Made by a program: the position numbers and the translations under genes. Shown here in pieces: positions 15,834 to 24,655 of a stretch of DNA of 45,441 nt (positions are counted from its first letter, which is position 1; every line of letters starts with the position of its first letter). The notes under the pieces were generated by a model that saw only the letters and a program-made list of their open reading frames with translations, had not been told where the DNA came from and searched no databases. Source of the stretch: DASXVX01 sp036504075 (GTDB taxonomy: Bacteria; Bacillota; Sulfobacillia; Symbiobacteriales; Symbiobacteriaceae); NCBI GenBank assembly GCA_036504075.1, contig DASXVX010000027.1, forward strand, positions 1 to 45,441, read 5' to 3'.

Positions 15834-18800
15834 CTAACGGCCGGCGCAGTTGCGCAGCAATTGGTCGTACAGGCGATTGACTGCCTTGAACAGCATCTTG
15901 GCCGCATCCTCCCGGGTAATCGGGTCGTCCGGTCGGAAGGTGTCGCCGCCCGGGGTCAGGACGCTGGCTGCCACAGCGCTCTCAACGATCTCCTGAGCCC
16001 AGTGTCCATCGAGGTCCGTGAAAACGTTGATCGAGCCCTGTGGCCGCAGGGGCAGTTCGAAGGGCGCCGCCAGCATTTTCACAAACTCGGCCCGCGTCAC
16101 GGTCCGGTTGGGCATGAACAGCCCGTTCGGATAGCCCGAGACCACGCGCGCCTGGGCCGCCCGCTTGATGATCCGTTCCGCCCAGTGTCCAGCGATGTCG
16201 GGGAATCCGGTTGCACCGACATCGTCTACCTGAGCCGCCAGAGTGATGATCTTGGCCGCTTCGGCGCGGGTGATGTTCTGGTGCGGGCGGAAGGTCCCGT
16301 CACTGTAGCCGTGGACGATGTTCATCTGCGCCAGGGCGAGGATTTCGTTTTTGGCCAGGGAGTCATCGATGTCGGGGAAGCTCACGACCGGTTCCGGCAG
16401 CGTCAGGTAAAAGCCCGGGGAGGAATGGCGGGCAACTGCCACAGTACGGCCCGTCCCCTGGTTGTAGATGGTGCCCAGCCGCACCAACTGGTCCACGCCG
16501 GCATCATAGTAATAGGTGCCGACCTGGCCGCTCTGAACCGGGAAGTTGCAGACCAGACAGGTCTCCCCGCCGCTGCGGTAGGTCAGTTGGAACTGGAGCG
16601 TCTGTATGTCGCTACGGGCGGTGCTCTTGCCACCGAACTGGACTCCAACCATCTTCAAACCGTCGCCAGGAGTGAGGGGAACCCACATTGGTGAGGACAC
16701 GTCCTGCCACTCCGACCAGGCACCGCCATCCACGGCAAAACGCACCTGGGGCGGGCTGCTGTCGGGTCGGGCGTTCGGGTGTGGCTGGACGGAGACCGCC
16801 AGTTTCAGGAGCGGGTTGCTCGGCCCGCCGTCAACGCCGATGATGTGCACCGTGCCTTGCGGCTTGAGCCTGTCCAGCTTCACACTGGCGCTGATCGGAC
16901 TGGAAACGTTTCCCGCCCGGTCCTGGTACTCCACCGCGATGGTATAGGTGCCGTCCTGGTCGGGCAAGACAAACTGGGCCAGGGTCGTATAGGGCTTCCA
17001 TGCGGTCCAGGTGGTGCCGTCGCTGCTAAAGCGCATGGCAGCCACGCCTGAGCCGTTGTCGGTGGCGGAGAGAATCAGGGATTGCGCCAGCTCGCCGGCG
17101 ACGCCCTCACCGTCGCCCACCTGGATGGTCCCGCTGGGCGGCGTGGTGTCAGTGTTGATGCCGCCCACCGAAGCCGTCGCCTTGTTGCCCGCCTTGTCGA
17201 CCGCGGTGCCGGTAGCTTTCTGGTCGACCCCGTCGCCGGAGAGCGTCACCGGCGCCGGACAGGTGGCTATCCCGGCGAGGGAATCGGAGCACGTGAACCG
17301 CACGGTGACCGGGCGGGTGTACCAGCCGTTCTGGTCGGGCTGGCGGTCGACCTTGCCGGTGATGACGGGCGGCACGCTGTCGATGTTGATGCCGCTCACG
17401 GTGGCCTGGCTGGTGTTGCCCGCCTTGTCGGTGGCGGTGCCCCCCGCGCTCTGGTTGGCGCCGTCACTCCCAAGCCGGACAGGCTGAGCACAGGCGGCCA
17501 CCCCGGAGAGGGCGTCGCTGCAGGTGAACGCCACCGTTACAGGGCCGTTGCTCCATCCGCTGGGGCCATTTCCGGTAATGGTCGGCGGGGTGAGGTCAAT
17601 GTTGATGCCGCTGACGGTCGTGCCCCCGCTGTTGCCGGCCCGGTCGGAACCCCCGCCGCTCACGCTGTTGGCGCCTTCCTTGGCGACGGTGATGGGGCCG
17701 GAACAGTCGGCCATCCCCGAAAGGCTGTCGGAGCAGCTAAAGGTGACGGTGACCGGCCCGTTGTTCCAGCCGTTCTGGTTGGCCGGGGTGCGAGCCGCAG
17801 AAACGGAGGGTGGCGTGGCGTCCACCGTCAGATTGCGGACAGGGGCTGTCGTAGCGTTCCCTGCCTGGTCCGTGGCCGTGATGGCGATGGTGTGGACGCC
17901 GTCGCTGAGGTCGGCGACCGGCGTGTAGCTCCAGGCGCCGTTGGCGCCCACCGTAGCTACCACCGGCGCACCGCTGTCCAGGACGATCGTCACGGTGCTG
18001 CCGGGGTCGGTGGTGCCGCTAAGCGTCTGCCTCCGGTTGTTGGTCAGACCGCTGGTGCTGCTGCCCGGGGTCAGGGCCGGCGGGGTGTTCTTGACGTGGA
18101 CGGTATTGGTGGCCCGGGCGACGTTGCCCGCCTTGTCGGTGACGGTCAGGCGCAGGTCGTAGTCCCCGTCGGTGAGGGCCGTCGTATCCACGCTCCCGAG
18201 GGTGTTGGCCGTCACATTGGCGACGCCGGTAGCGACCTGCGTCCAGGTGTTTGCCCCGGCAGGGGAACGCGCCAGCGTCCAGGACGTCAGATTGGCATCA
18301 TTGGCGGTGCCGGTGATGGTGATGGTCCGATGTACCCAGGTGCCCGTGGCGGGGGCAGTCAATGCGGCCACCGGCGCCGTGGTGTCGACCGTGAACGAAA
18401 CCTGACTGCTGCCGGAGGCGCCGTCGCCGGCCGTGACGATTGCCTGTACCGTATGCGAGCCATCGGCGAGGGCGCTCGGGGGCGTGTAGCTCCAGTGGCC
18501 GGTGCCATCAATGGCAACCGGGATACTCGGATTGCCGTCTACGTGGAGATTCAGGGTGAGACCCACGTCGGCGGTGCCGGTAATCGCGGGCCGGCTGGTC
18601 GCCACGAAGCCATTGTTCGATGGGGCGGAAATCGAGACCGCCGGCGCTGCGCGATTGACGGTGATGGTGTAATTCCCCGTGTTTCCATCCGTCGTGGTGA
18701 CCGTAACGGGGATGACGGTATTGCCCACGCTCAGGGGGATGGACGCCGAGGCGCTGCCGCTGGTGACGGCGTTGCCGTTCACCTGGATCGTTGCGCCGGC

Positions 18801-20375
18801 GCTCGTGGTGGCCGGGGTCACCGTCTCGCTGGTGACGGTGGAGGACACGGAGACGGTGTAGGAATTCGTGGTCGGGCTGAAGCCCGGCGACAGGGTGCCG
18901 TTGGATACGGCCAGGCCGCTGAGCGTCGGGCTGGACATGGTTACCGTGGCTGTGTTGCTGGTGGTTTGACCGTCGCTGACGTGGTACGTGAAGCTGTCGG
19001 TACCGCTGTAGCCCGGGTTGGGGGTGTAGGTGGCCGACAGCCCGCTGAAGCCGACGCCGCCATGGCTCGGAGCGCTCACCTGGCTGGCGGTGAGGGTGTC
19101 GCCGTCAGGGTCGGAAGCGGAAAGCGTAAAGGTTTTGGCCGTGCCGGCGCTGAAGCTGACGCTCATGTCCTGCGCCACCGGCGCCAGATTGGAACTGGCG
19201 GTGCTGGACTGGTTGGCGCTGACGTTCGTCTGGCTGTTGGGAATGTTGGTGTAGGCCTTGAAGGTCACGGGACCGGCCGGGGGGTTGCCCACGTTGGCGG
19301 TGACCGTGTAGACGACTGAGCCGCCGACCGGGAGGTTTTCGGTGGGCGTCAGGCTGGTGCTGTCGCCCGACGCGGCGGCGCAGGTTCCACTAGCACCGCC
19401 GGTCGCGCAGGTCCAGGTGAGATTAGTCAGGCCTGAGCCGGGAACAAAGGTAGTCGTTGCCGGGTTGACGGCGTTCTGACCGCTGTTGTTCACGGTAACG
19501 GTGTAGGTGACCGTTTGCCCCGGTGAGACCGTCTGGTTGGATTGGGGGCTGGTGGTGGTCGTGTCCACGCTGGCCGGAACGGCGATGTTCAGGTTGCGCA
19601 CTTCGTGGTAGTTGGTCGAGCCGCCCGTTGAGGCGGCAAAGCCAAGCATCAGGGTGGCCGGGGGCACAGCGGCAAGCTGATACTGGTTGATGACGGTGCT
19701 GAAGGGCTGTCCGGAACTCTGCTGGATCTGAACGGTAATCTTCTTGTCCGGGGTGATGTACATCCGGACATGCCGCCCCGCATTCCGGTCACCGAGGACG
19801 CCGGAGGACGCGGCACTCGTGAGGTAGTTGTAGTTGTCCGCCGCCCGTCCGCGGATGACTACGTAATTGGGCTGGAAGCCGGGACCACCGGTGCGGCCGC
19901 CGGTGGGGTTGGAGAAGTTGCCATACTCGTCCAGGCCGATGCCGACGTAGGCGCCGGTGGCACCGGGGGCGACGTCATTGTTGGCATAGCCCAGACTGCC
20001 GCCGTACGCACCCACCTGGAAGGTGTTAGGGTCAGTTGACCCGTCAATCAGGAAGAAGGCGGTGCCGTCGGCGCCGGTTCCACCCCAGGCGGCATAGTCG
20101 AAGTCAACCACAATGCCCAGGTTGGAGTCAAACGGCTGTCCGTAAAGAGCGAAGCCGGCCTCGTTGTTGGCGGCGCTGGTCAGCCGGAGCCAGCCCGTGC
20201 CGAGCGAGGCGGTGCCGCCCAGGCGCCAGCCGGAGGCGCTAGCGCCGGTGAACGACTGGCTGATCGGAAAGGCAGCGGCGGCGTGGGCCACGGAGAGGAA
20301 AGGCCCTGGAGGCATCAGAGGCAACAACAGAAGCACAGAAATGAGGACGGCGATTGCTCTGGAATGAGTCCGCAT
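15834..20375 (-). CDS. Giant surface protein: lectin-like, Ig-like repeats and three SLH domains
   Basis: A secreted 1513-residue adhesin-like protein. Residues 1-33 are a signal peptide ending AHA. Residues about 35-245 are a legume-lectin-like (concanavalin fold) domain (DFDYAAWGGTGADGTAFFL). A DUF11-like repeat (about 250-385), a cadherin-like domain with DPDGDTLTASQV and YSGTDSFTYHVSDG, a cadherin-like beta-sandwich (LSGLAVSNGTLSPGF) and several Ig-like repeats follow. Between about 870 and 1090 stand three near-identical repeats of the type WSNGPVTVAFTCSDALSG, each with a cysteine pair. The last 180 residues are three SLH domains (GYSDGTFRPHQNITRAEAAK, GYPNGLFMPNRTVTRAEF, FRPDDPITREDAAK) that bind pyruvylated cell-wall polymer. 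The ATG has GAGGGGG upstream. SARP-type sites lie 85-110 bases before the start. Confidence 0.93.
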   Translation of the reverse strand: MRTHSRAIAVLISVLLLLPLMPPGPFLSVAHAAAAFPISQSFTGASASGWRLGGTASLGTGWLRLTSAANNEAGFALYGQPFDSNLGIVVDFDYAAWGGTGADGTAFFLIDGSTDPNTFQVGAYGGSLGYANNDVAPGATGAYVGIGLDEYGNFSNPTGGRTGGPGFQPNYVVIRGRAADNYNYLTSAASSGVLGDRNAGRHVRMYITPDKKITVQIQQSSGQPFSTVINQYQLAAVPPATLMLGFAASTGGSTNYHEVRNLNIAVPASVDTTTTSPQSNQTVSPGQTVTYTVTVNNSGQNAVNPATTTFVPGSGLTNLTWTCATGGASGTCAAASGDSTSLTPTENLPVGGSVVYTVTANVGNPPAGPVTFKAYTNIPNSQTNVSANQSSTASSNLAPVAQDMSVSFSAGTAKTFTLSASDPDGDTLTASQVSAPSHGGVGFSGLSATYTPNPGYSGTDSFTYHVSDGQTTSNTATVTMSSPTLSGLAVSNGTLSPGFSPTTNSYTVSVSSTVTSETVTPATTSAGATIQVNGNAVTSGSASASIPLSVGNTVIPVTVTTTDGNTGNYTITVNRAAPAVSISAPSNNGFVATSRPAITGTADVGLTLNLHVDGNPSIPVAIDGTGHWSYTPPSALADGSHTVQAIVTAGDGASGSSQVSFTVDTTAPVAALTAPATGTWVHRTITITGTANDANLTSWTLARSPAGANTWTQVATGVANVTANTLGSVDTTALTDGDYDLRLTVTDKAGNVARATNTVHVKNTPPALTPGSSTSGLTNNRRQTLSGTTDPGSTVTIVLDSGAPVVATVGANGAWSYTPVADLSDGVHTIAITATDQAGNATTAPVRNLTVDATPPSVSAARTPANQNGWNNGPVTVTFSCSDSLSGMADCSGPITVAKEGANSVSGGGSDRAGNSGGTTVSGINIDLTPPTITGNGPSGWSNGPVTVAFTCSDALSGVAACAQPVRLGSDGANQSAGGTATDKAGNTSQATVSGINIDSVPPVITGKVDRQPDQNGWYTRPVTVRFTCSDSLAGIATCPAPVTLSGDGVDQKATGTAVDKAGNKATASVGGINTDTTPPSGTIQVGDGEGVAGELAQSLILSATDNGSGVAAMRFSSDGTTWTAWKPYTTLAQFVLPDQDGTYTIAVEYQDRAGNVSSPISASVKLDRLKPQGTVHIIGVDGGPSNPLLKLAVSVQPHPNARPDSSPPQVRFAVDGGAWSEWQDVSSPMWVPLTPGDGLKMVGVQFGGKSTARSDIQTLQFQLTYRSGGETCLVCNFPVQSGQVGTYYYDAGVDQLVRLGTIYNQGTGRTVAVARHSSPGFYLTLPEPVVSFPDIDDSLAKNEILALAQMNIVHGYSDGTFRPHQNITRAEAAKIITLAAQVDDVGATGFPDIAGHWAERIIKRAAQARVVSGYPNGLFMPNRTVTRAEFVKMLAAPFELPLRPQGSINVFTDLDGHWAQEIVESAVAASVLTPGGDTFRPDDPITREDAAKMLFKAVNRLYDQLLRNCAGR

Positions 20376-20447
20376 GCGTGATCCCCCTCGTCATGGGAAA
20401 TGTGTGTTTCGGACCAGAACCGTTTGCGCGACAGTTTTGAGTCTAGC

Positions 20448-20489
20448 TTAACAAGCCATCCTAACTGGACTCTAACCCGTCGCTAACTC
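20448..20489 (-). promoter_or_regulatory. 11-bp-spaced direct repeats, candidate SARP operator
   Basis: On the minus strand GTTAG occurs at 20487-20483, 20476-20472 and 20465-20461, exactly 11 bases apart, each preceded by a purine; a weaker GTTAA follows at 20452. SARP regulators are known to bind heptameric direct repeats with 11-bp period just upstream of the -10 element. The SARP gene is the adjacent upstream gene and the surface-protein gene starts at 20375. Confidence 0.6.
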
Positions 20490-20509
20490 ACGCCCAACCA
20501 GCCCCCGAA

Positions 20510-20552
20510 AACAGGAAAACCGGGATTGGGGCCAGGTGGCCCCAATCCCGGT
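20510..20552 (-). terminator. Rho-independent terminator of the SARP gene
   Basis: ACCGGGATTGGGGCC (20519-20533) pairs perfectly with GGCCCCAATCCCGGT (20538-20552), a 15-bp stem with a four-base loop; on the minus strand it runs into TTTTCCTGTTTT. It lies 30 bases after the SARP stop and separates that gene from the surface-protein gene. Confidence 0.85.
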
Positions 20553-20580
20553 ATGCCGGGTCATGCGAACTTGTATCCGT

Positions 20581-23500
20581 TCAGGATTCCGCCGGCGAAG
20601 CCGGCAGTCGCTCCAGGTCCCACTGCATACCGAGACGCCCCAGCAGTCCTCTGGCCTCCCGTATGTGGTGCGCCTGCAGGGCGCCATCCGTAATGCCTAC
20701 CAGGGCGGCGTGGCAGCGGGCCATTTCGGGAAGGCTCCCGATCTTCTCCGCCCGCCGGAGGGCATCCGCCAATATCTGCCGGGCGTCGGCTTCGTGGCCG
20801 GCAGCCGCCCTTGCCTTTCCCATCTCCCGCAGGCAACAGATGGCCTCCATCTCGGCGCCCCCGGCCTCGGCTGTGGCCAGGCCCGTCTCGGCAGCCTCGA
20901 CGGCCCGCTCGGCGTCGCCGGCGACCAGCAGGGCCTCCCCCAGTGCGGCGTAGGCGTATCCCACCAGAAAGTGCGTGTTCAGGCGGCGTGCGAGCGCCAG
21001 CGTCTCCTCCTGGACCCGCACCCCTTCGCCGGGGTCGCCCAGGTACGCCAGGGCGGGGCCAAGAAAGACGCCGGCCATCAGCGCCTCCCCCGGATGACCC
21101 GCTTCCCTCGCCTCCGCGATCCCCTGGCGGCCCAGGGCCGCCGCCTCCTGCCAGTTTTCGTGCAAGTAAGCGGCGATGGCGAGGATGCCGAGCGTATCGG
21201 CGAGGGCTGCCCGGTCGCCCACCTCCTGGCAGTACCGCACCAGAGGCCGGATGATGGCTTCGGCCTCATCGAGTTCCCCCAGCGTTGCCATGCACACACC
21301 CACGATGCCGTTCATGTACACGACATCCAGGGGCGTGCCGTGCCGCTCCAGCAGCGGGATGGCTTCCCGGGCGAGACGGATGGCGACCCGGAAGTCGCCC
21401 ACCTGAGTGTGGGTGCGGACCTGTGTCCGCAGACACCGGGCGAGCAGGGCCTCATCACCGGCGGACCGTGCGTGTGCAGCCACCTCTTCCAGCCAGTCCA
21501 GGGCTTCCCGGGGACGGCCTTCGTGGCACAGAAGCTCCGCCTTGACCAGCCGCAAGTGCGCCAGGGCTGTTTCGTCCCCCAGGTCGGCGGCATCCTGGAT
21601 GGCCGGCTCAGCCCATTCACGGAGCCGCTCCGGCCCGTTGAAGAAGGAGACCTGGCAGAGTTGCAGGCGGACCTGGATAGCCCGGCGCCGCAGGTCGCTA
21701 CTCGCGGGCAAGTGGTCCAGGCAAGCCAGCGCCTGCTCCAGGAGCCGGACGGTCGATGCATGGGCGAACAGCCGCCGTGCACGATCGGCTGCGGCTTGAC
21801 TCCAGTCCAGACCCTCTTGCCACAAGCCGCCGGCAACGGCATGATAGGCCAACTGCTCTGCCTGAACGGGCGGAACGTCCTGGCCCAGCCATTCCGTCAG
21901 GTACCGAAACGCCCGCTGATGCAGGCTCTGCTGCCGGAGTCTGCTCAGGGAATCAAGCACAGTTCGGCGGATCAGGTCGTGCCCGAAAGCCAGGGCGGCT
22001 GAAGCGTCCTGCTCAGCCAGGAACCTGGCTTTAACCAGGGTCTCGACGCCCATCAGGGCGTCATCTTCCGACAGACCGGCTACCCGTCGCAGAACCGGAA
22101 ACGGAACGCCGCGCGGAAAAACGGCGGCCGCGGCTGCCAGTTCCCGTGCCGCGGGCGCCAGCCGAGCGAGCCGGCCGAGGACCACGGCCTGAACGGTCGT
22201 GGGGATGGCACGGCTCGGCCCCGCGGCGCTGCCGGGATGGTCACGGGTCTCTTGATACAGGCGCAGGAGTTCCACCGCAAACAGGGGAATGCCCAGCGTT
22301 TCGGCGTAGACCCGGCGCCCCAGATCCCGGTCAGGGATGTCGGTGAGCGCGGTCACCAGATCCTGAATGGCATCCGGGGACAGGGGATCCAGATCGATCC
22401 AGGTTGCGAGCCCTTCGCGCTGCAGTTGCCGGACGGAGCGTTCCGTTTGTTCGGCGAGGTCCCCGGCACGGGCCGTCGCCAGGATGGTCAAGCCTCGGAA
22501 CGTCGGCTGGCGGATCAGGTAGGCCAACAGGCTCAAGGTGTCTTCGTCCGCCCAATGCGTGTCCTCGAGAATCAGCGTGACCGGACCAGGCAAGGCGGTA
22601 AGGAATCGGGCGATTCCCGTTTGCAGGCGGCGACGCTCCTGACCCTGGCTGAGGAGAGCGGGAACCGGCAGATTCGGGCAGAGCTGGGCTACTTCGGGCA
22701 CAAGACGGGCGATCTCGGCCAGGACCCAGCCTGGAAGTGCCAGCCGCTGCACGTCCACACGGCCGAGAGCGTCCTCCAGAGCTTGGAGCAGTGGGGCGTA
22801 CGGAAGGCTTTGCGAGTCTTCGTAACAGTGGCCGATCAGCACGGTACCACCGGTCTTGTCCGCGGAGATATGCATACGCACGTGCTGGACCAGGCGGGTC
22901 TTTCCGACGCCTGCCTCACCGTGGAGCCACACCAGCGGCCGCTCCCCGGCGGCGGCCGAAAGGGCTTCCGCCAGGCGATCCAGTTCCTTTTCCCGGCCCA
23001 CCAGGGGTGGGGCGGCATCGCACATCCTACCAGGGGCGGGGGCGGCGCCCTCCTTTGCGATCCGCAGCCCTGCCGCCGCGAGTGCGGTCCGCATGAGACG
23101 ACCCGACGTGATGGCCTTTTGTACTGCCATGGTGGCGGGATCCGGATCCACATTCAACTCGCGGGCCAGGATCTCCCGGCACGCTTCATACTGGGCCAGG
23201 GCGGCGGCGCGGTCACTGGCCTGATAGTGAGCGGTCATGAGGGCGCGATGAAAGTGCTCCTGCAGAGGGTCGATGGTGAGGGCCTGCCTGGCATGGGCGG
23301 CCATGGCCGTCCAATCCCCGAAGGCCTCGTCCATCTGGACTAGCCGGGACAAGGCGTCCGTGATCAGTCGCTGATACATGGGGCGGGCTTGCTCCAGCCA
23401 CTGGTCATACCCGGTCTCGTCGGGCACGTGGAAGTCTGCCAGGAGCGGGCCGCGCCACATGGCGGCTGCGGTGGCAAGCCGCTCCCGAAGGACGAGCGTG

Positions 23501-23856
23501 CGGCCGCCCGCGGGCTCCGGGGAGTAGTCGCCCCTAACCAGCCCGCGAAACAACACGGCATCGACTTCGACCGGCGTCGCCGGATCCCACGCCAGCGTGT
23601 CCCGCTCCGATCGGAGGGGCCAGAACGGCAATGCTCGGCGCAGCCGGTTGAGCGTGGTGTTGAGGCTGTTCCGCCGGTCTGTCTCGTTTTCGCTGTCCCA
23701 GAGCAAGTCTGCCAGATGAGCCCGGGAGAAGACTCGCTCCGGTTCTGCTGCCAGGTACCAGAGCACGGCCTGCGCCTTCACGTTGACTACGTGGACGGGG
23801 CCGGTCGGTCCTTGTATACGTGGGGGACCGAGTAGCTGCAGCGAGTATGTCTCCAT
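20581..23856 (-). CDS. Large SARP-type transcriptional regulator with AAA ATPase and TPR region
   Basis: A 1091-residue regulator. Residues 1-100 are an OmpR-like winged helix of the SARP type (VNVKAQAVLWYLAAEP, SRAHLADLLW, LNTTLNRLRRAL), residues about 105-245 the bacterial transcriptional activation domain (BTAD), then an AAA/STAND ATPase with PLVGREKELDRLAEAL and Walker A GEAGVGKT at 313-320, Walker B TLILEDTHWADE, and from about 650 to the end helical TPR-like repeats. Such STAND regulators switch on signal-dependent nucleotide exchange. The ATG at 23856 has GGGGAGGGG upstream. Downstream, after a strong terminator, come 11-bp direct repeats before the SLH surface-protein gene, its probable target. 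Common in Actinobacteria and also found in GC-rich Bacillota and Chloroflexi. Confidence 0.92.
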   Translation of the reverse strand: METYSLQLLGPPRIQGPTGPVHVVNVKAQAVLWYLAAEPERVFSRAHLADLLWDSENETDRRNSLNTTLNRLRRALPFWPLRSERDTLAWDPATPVEVDAVLFRGLVRGDYSPEPAGGRTLVLRERLATAAAMWRGPLLADFHVPDETGYDQWLEQARPMYQRLITDALSRLVQMDEAFGDWTAMAAHARQALTIDPLQEHFHRALMTAHYQASDRAAALAQYEACREILARELNVDPDPATMAVQKAITSGRLMRTALAAAGLRIAKEGAAPAPGRMCDAAPPLVGREKELDRLAEALSAAAGERPLVWLHGEAGVGKTRLVQHVRMHISADKTGGTVLIGHCYEDSQSLPYAPLLQALEDALGRVDVQRLALPGWVLAEIARLVPEVAQLCPNLPVPALLSQGQERRRLQTGIARFLTALPGPVTLILEDTHWADEDTLSLLAYLIRQPTFRGLTILATARAGDLAEQTERSVRQLQREGLATWIDLDPLSPDAIQDLVTALTDIPDRDLGRRVYAETLGIPLFAVELLRLYQETRDHPGSAAGPSRAIPTTVQAVVLGRLARLAPAARELAAAAAVFPRGVPFPVLRRVAGLSEDDALMGVETLVKARFLAEQDASAALAFGHDLIRRTVLDSLSRLRQQSLHQRAFRYLTEWLGQDVPPVQAEQLAYHAVAGGLWQEGLDWSQAAADRARRLFAHASTVRLLEQALACLDHLPASSDLRRRAIQVRLQLCQVSFFNGPERLREWAEPAIQDAADLGDETALAHLRLVKAELLCHEGRPREALDWLEEVAAHARSAGDEALLARCLRTQVRTHTQVGDFRVAIRLAREAIPLLERHGTPLDVVYMNGIVGVCMATLGELDEAEAIIRPLVRYCQEVGDRAALADTLGILAIAAYLHENWQEAAALGRQGIAEAREAGHPGEALMAGVFLGPALAYLGDPGEGVRVQEETLALARRLNTHFLVGYAYAALGEALLVAGDAERAVEAAETGLATAEAGGAEMEAICCLREMGKARAAAGHEADARQILADALRRAEKIGSLPEMARCHAALVGITDGALQAHHIREARGLLGRLGMQWDLERLPASPAES

Positions 23857-24198
23857 GTGCCCCTCCCCATCAGGCTCATCCAGCCATCAACCATTGCATG
23901 AACAAATTTGCCGGTGACGGGCTTCAATCCTTCTGGTGCGTTTTACAAGTGCAGGTTCGAATATCATCACTCATCTGTGTTCCGACATCGCGGCCGGGAG
24001 GAGGCGCTCGCCGCCATGTGCGCTGTGCCGCGGTTGAACCGGGGCTTGACCACGGTCGGGCTCAGGTCCAACACCAGGTAGGGCACATCGTTCGCCGTCG
24101 CCTCGACGCAACTTCCGGCCGGTCCGGGTTGCTGAAGACCCGGACGGCGCCCAGGATCCCGATTTCGACGGCGAAGACGGCCACGATGGGCTCGCCGG
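23857..24198. other. Spacer between the SARP gene and repeat C with possible coding remnant
   Basis: About 340 bases. The minus strand has a frame with VEATANDVPYLVLDLSPTVV (about 24110-24050) that is open but lacks a start and family, and shares the EATAN(D/N)VP motif with the spacer right of repeat B. The rest, up to the SARP start, is AT-richer and presumably holds its promoter, though I cannot point to certain boxes. Confidence 0.35.
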
Positions 24199-24454
24199 CT
24201 GCGGGTGAGCGTAAACACCTGCGTGGGATTGCGTGACCTTGCGTGCGGCCGCACAGGTGGGAATCGGGGTTCATGCGCTTGTTTTTGGGAGATGGGGAGA
24301 GCGGAAAGCCCCTCCCGCGCCAGGGGGCGGGAGGGGCTGAAAGGCTTGGTGCGGTTGGGCCGGCGGGCGCTTTTGCCCATGAGGCCCTCGACGTTCGCAG
24401 AAGCGGCGGACGGTTGCGTGAGGCTGCGTGCGGTCGTGTGCGGTTGCGTACGGA
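24199..24454 (-). repeat. Dispersed noncoding repeat, copy C
   Basis: Third copy of the ~250-bp element, same orientation as A and B, with the same hairpin and flanking blocks. It lies downstream of the alcohol dehydrogenase gene and the small helix-turn-helix frame on the minus strand. The right edge again has iterations of GCGTGAGGCTGCGTGCGG type. Confidence 0.8.
24304..24338 (-). terminator. Hairpin terminator inside repeat C
   Basis: AGCCCCTCCCGC (24307-24318) pairs with GCGGGAGGGGCT (24327-24338). On the minus strand it runs into TTTCCGCTC. It would end transcripts from the alcohol dehydrogenase gene. Confidence 0.6.
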
Positions 24455-24514
24455 ATTAGCGGAGCCCGTTGCGCCGCTTGGCCGCCCGGAAGCCAGCATG
24501 GGGCTACCTATGCC

Positions 24515-24643
24515 CTAATTCCCCTCGTCGCCACGCTCGTTCAGGTAGTACTTGATCATGCGGGGCGTCATCCCCAGGAGTCGGGCCGCTTCGTGCCGGT
24601 TGTAGCGCGTTTCGGCCAGCGCGCTCCGGATGAATTCCCGCAC
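24515..24643 (-). CDS. Small Fis-type helix-turn-helix frame, possibly a regulator remnant
   Basis: After the alcohol dehydrogenase stop, the same reading frame stays open for 46 codons and encodes a convincing Fis-family helix-turn-helix: LAETRYNRHEAARLLGMTPR followed by MIKYYLNERGDEGN and a TAG stop. This is how the C-terminus of sigma-54 activators usually looks. A GTG at 24643 could start a 42-residue protein, but there is no ribosome site before it, so it would need coupling to the upstream gene (12 bases). I think it is more likely the surviving 3' end of a lost enhancer-binding protein gene. Part of its last codons recurs left of repeat B. Confidence 0.45.
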   Translation of the reverse strand: MREFIRSALAETRYNRHEAARLLGMTPRMIKYYLNERGDEGN

Positions 24644-24655
24644 GGCTACGGGCGA

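Noticed and set aside
17082..19319. A 745-codon open frame on the plus strand opposite the SLH surface protein
   Set aside because: Low-complexity Gly/Arg/Val composition mirrors the Thr/Asn-rich repeats on the other strand; no ribosome site or domain.
24205..24518. Small proteins encoded in the repeat elements
   Set aside because: Frames differ between the three copies and follow the hairpin and TGCGTG iterations, not codon constraints.
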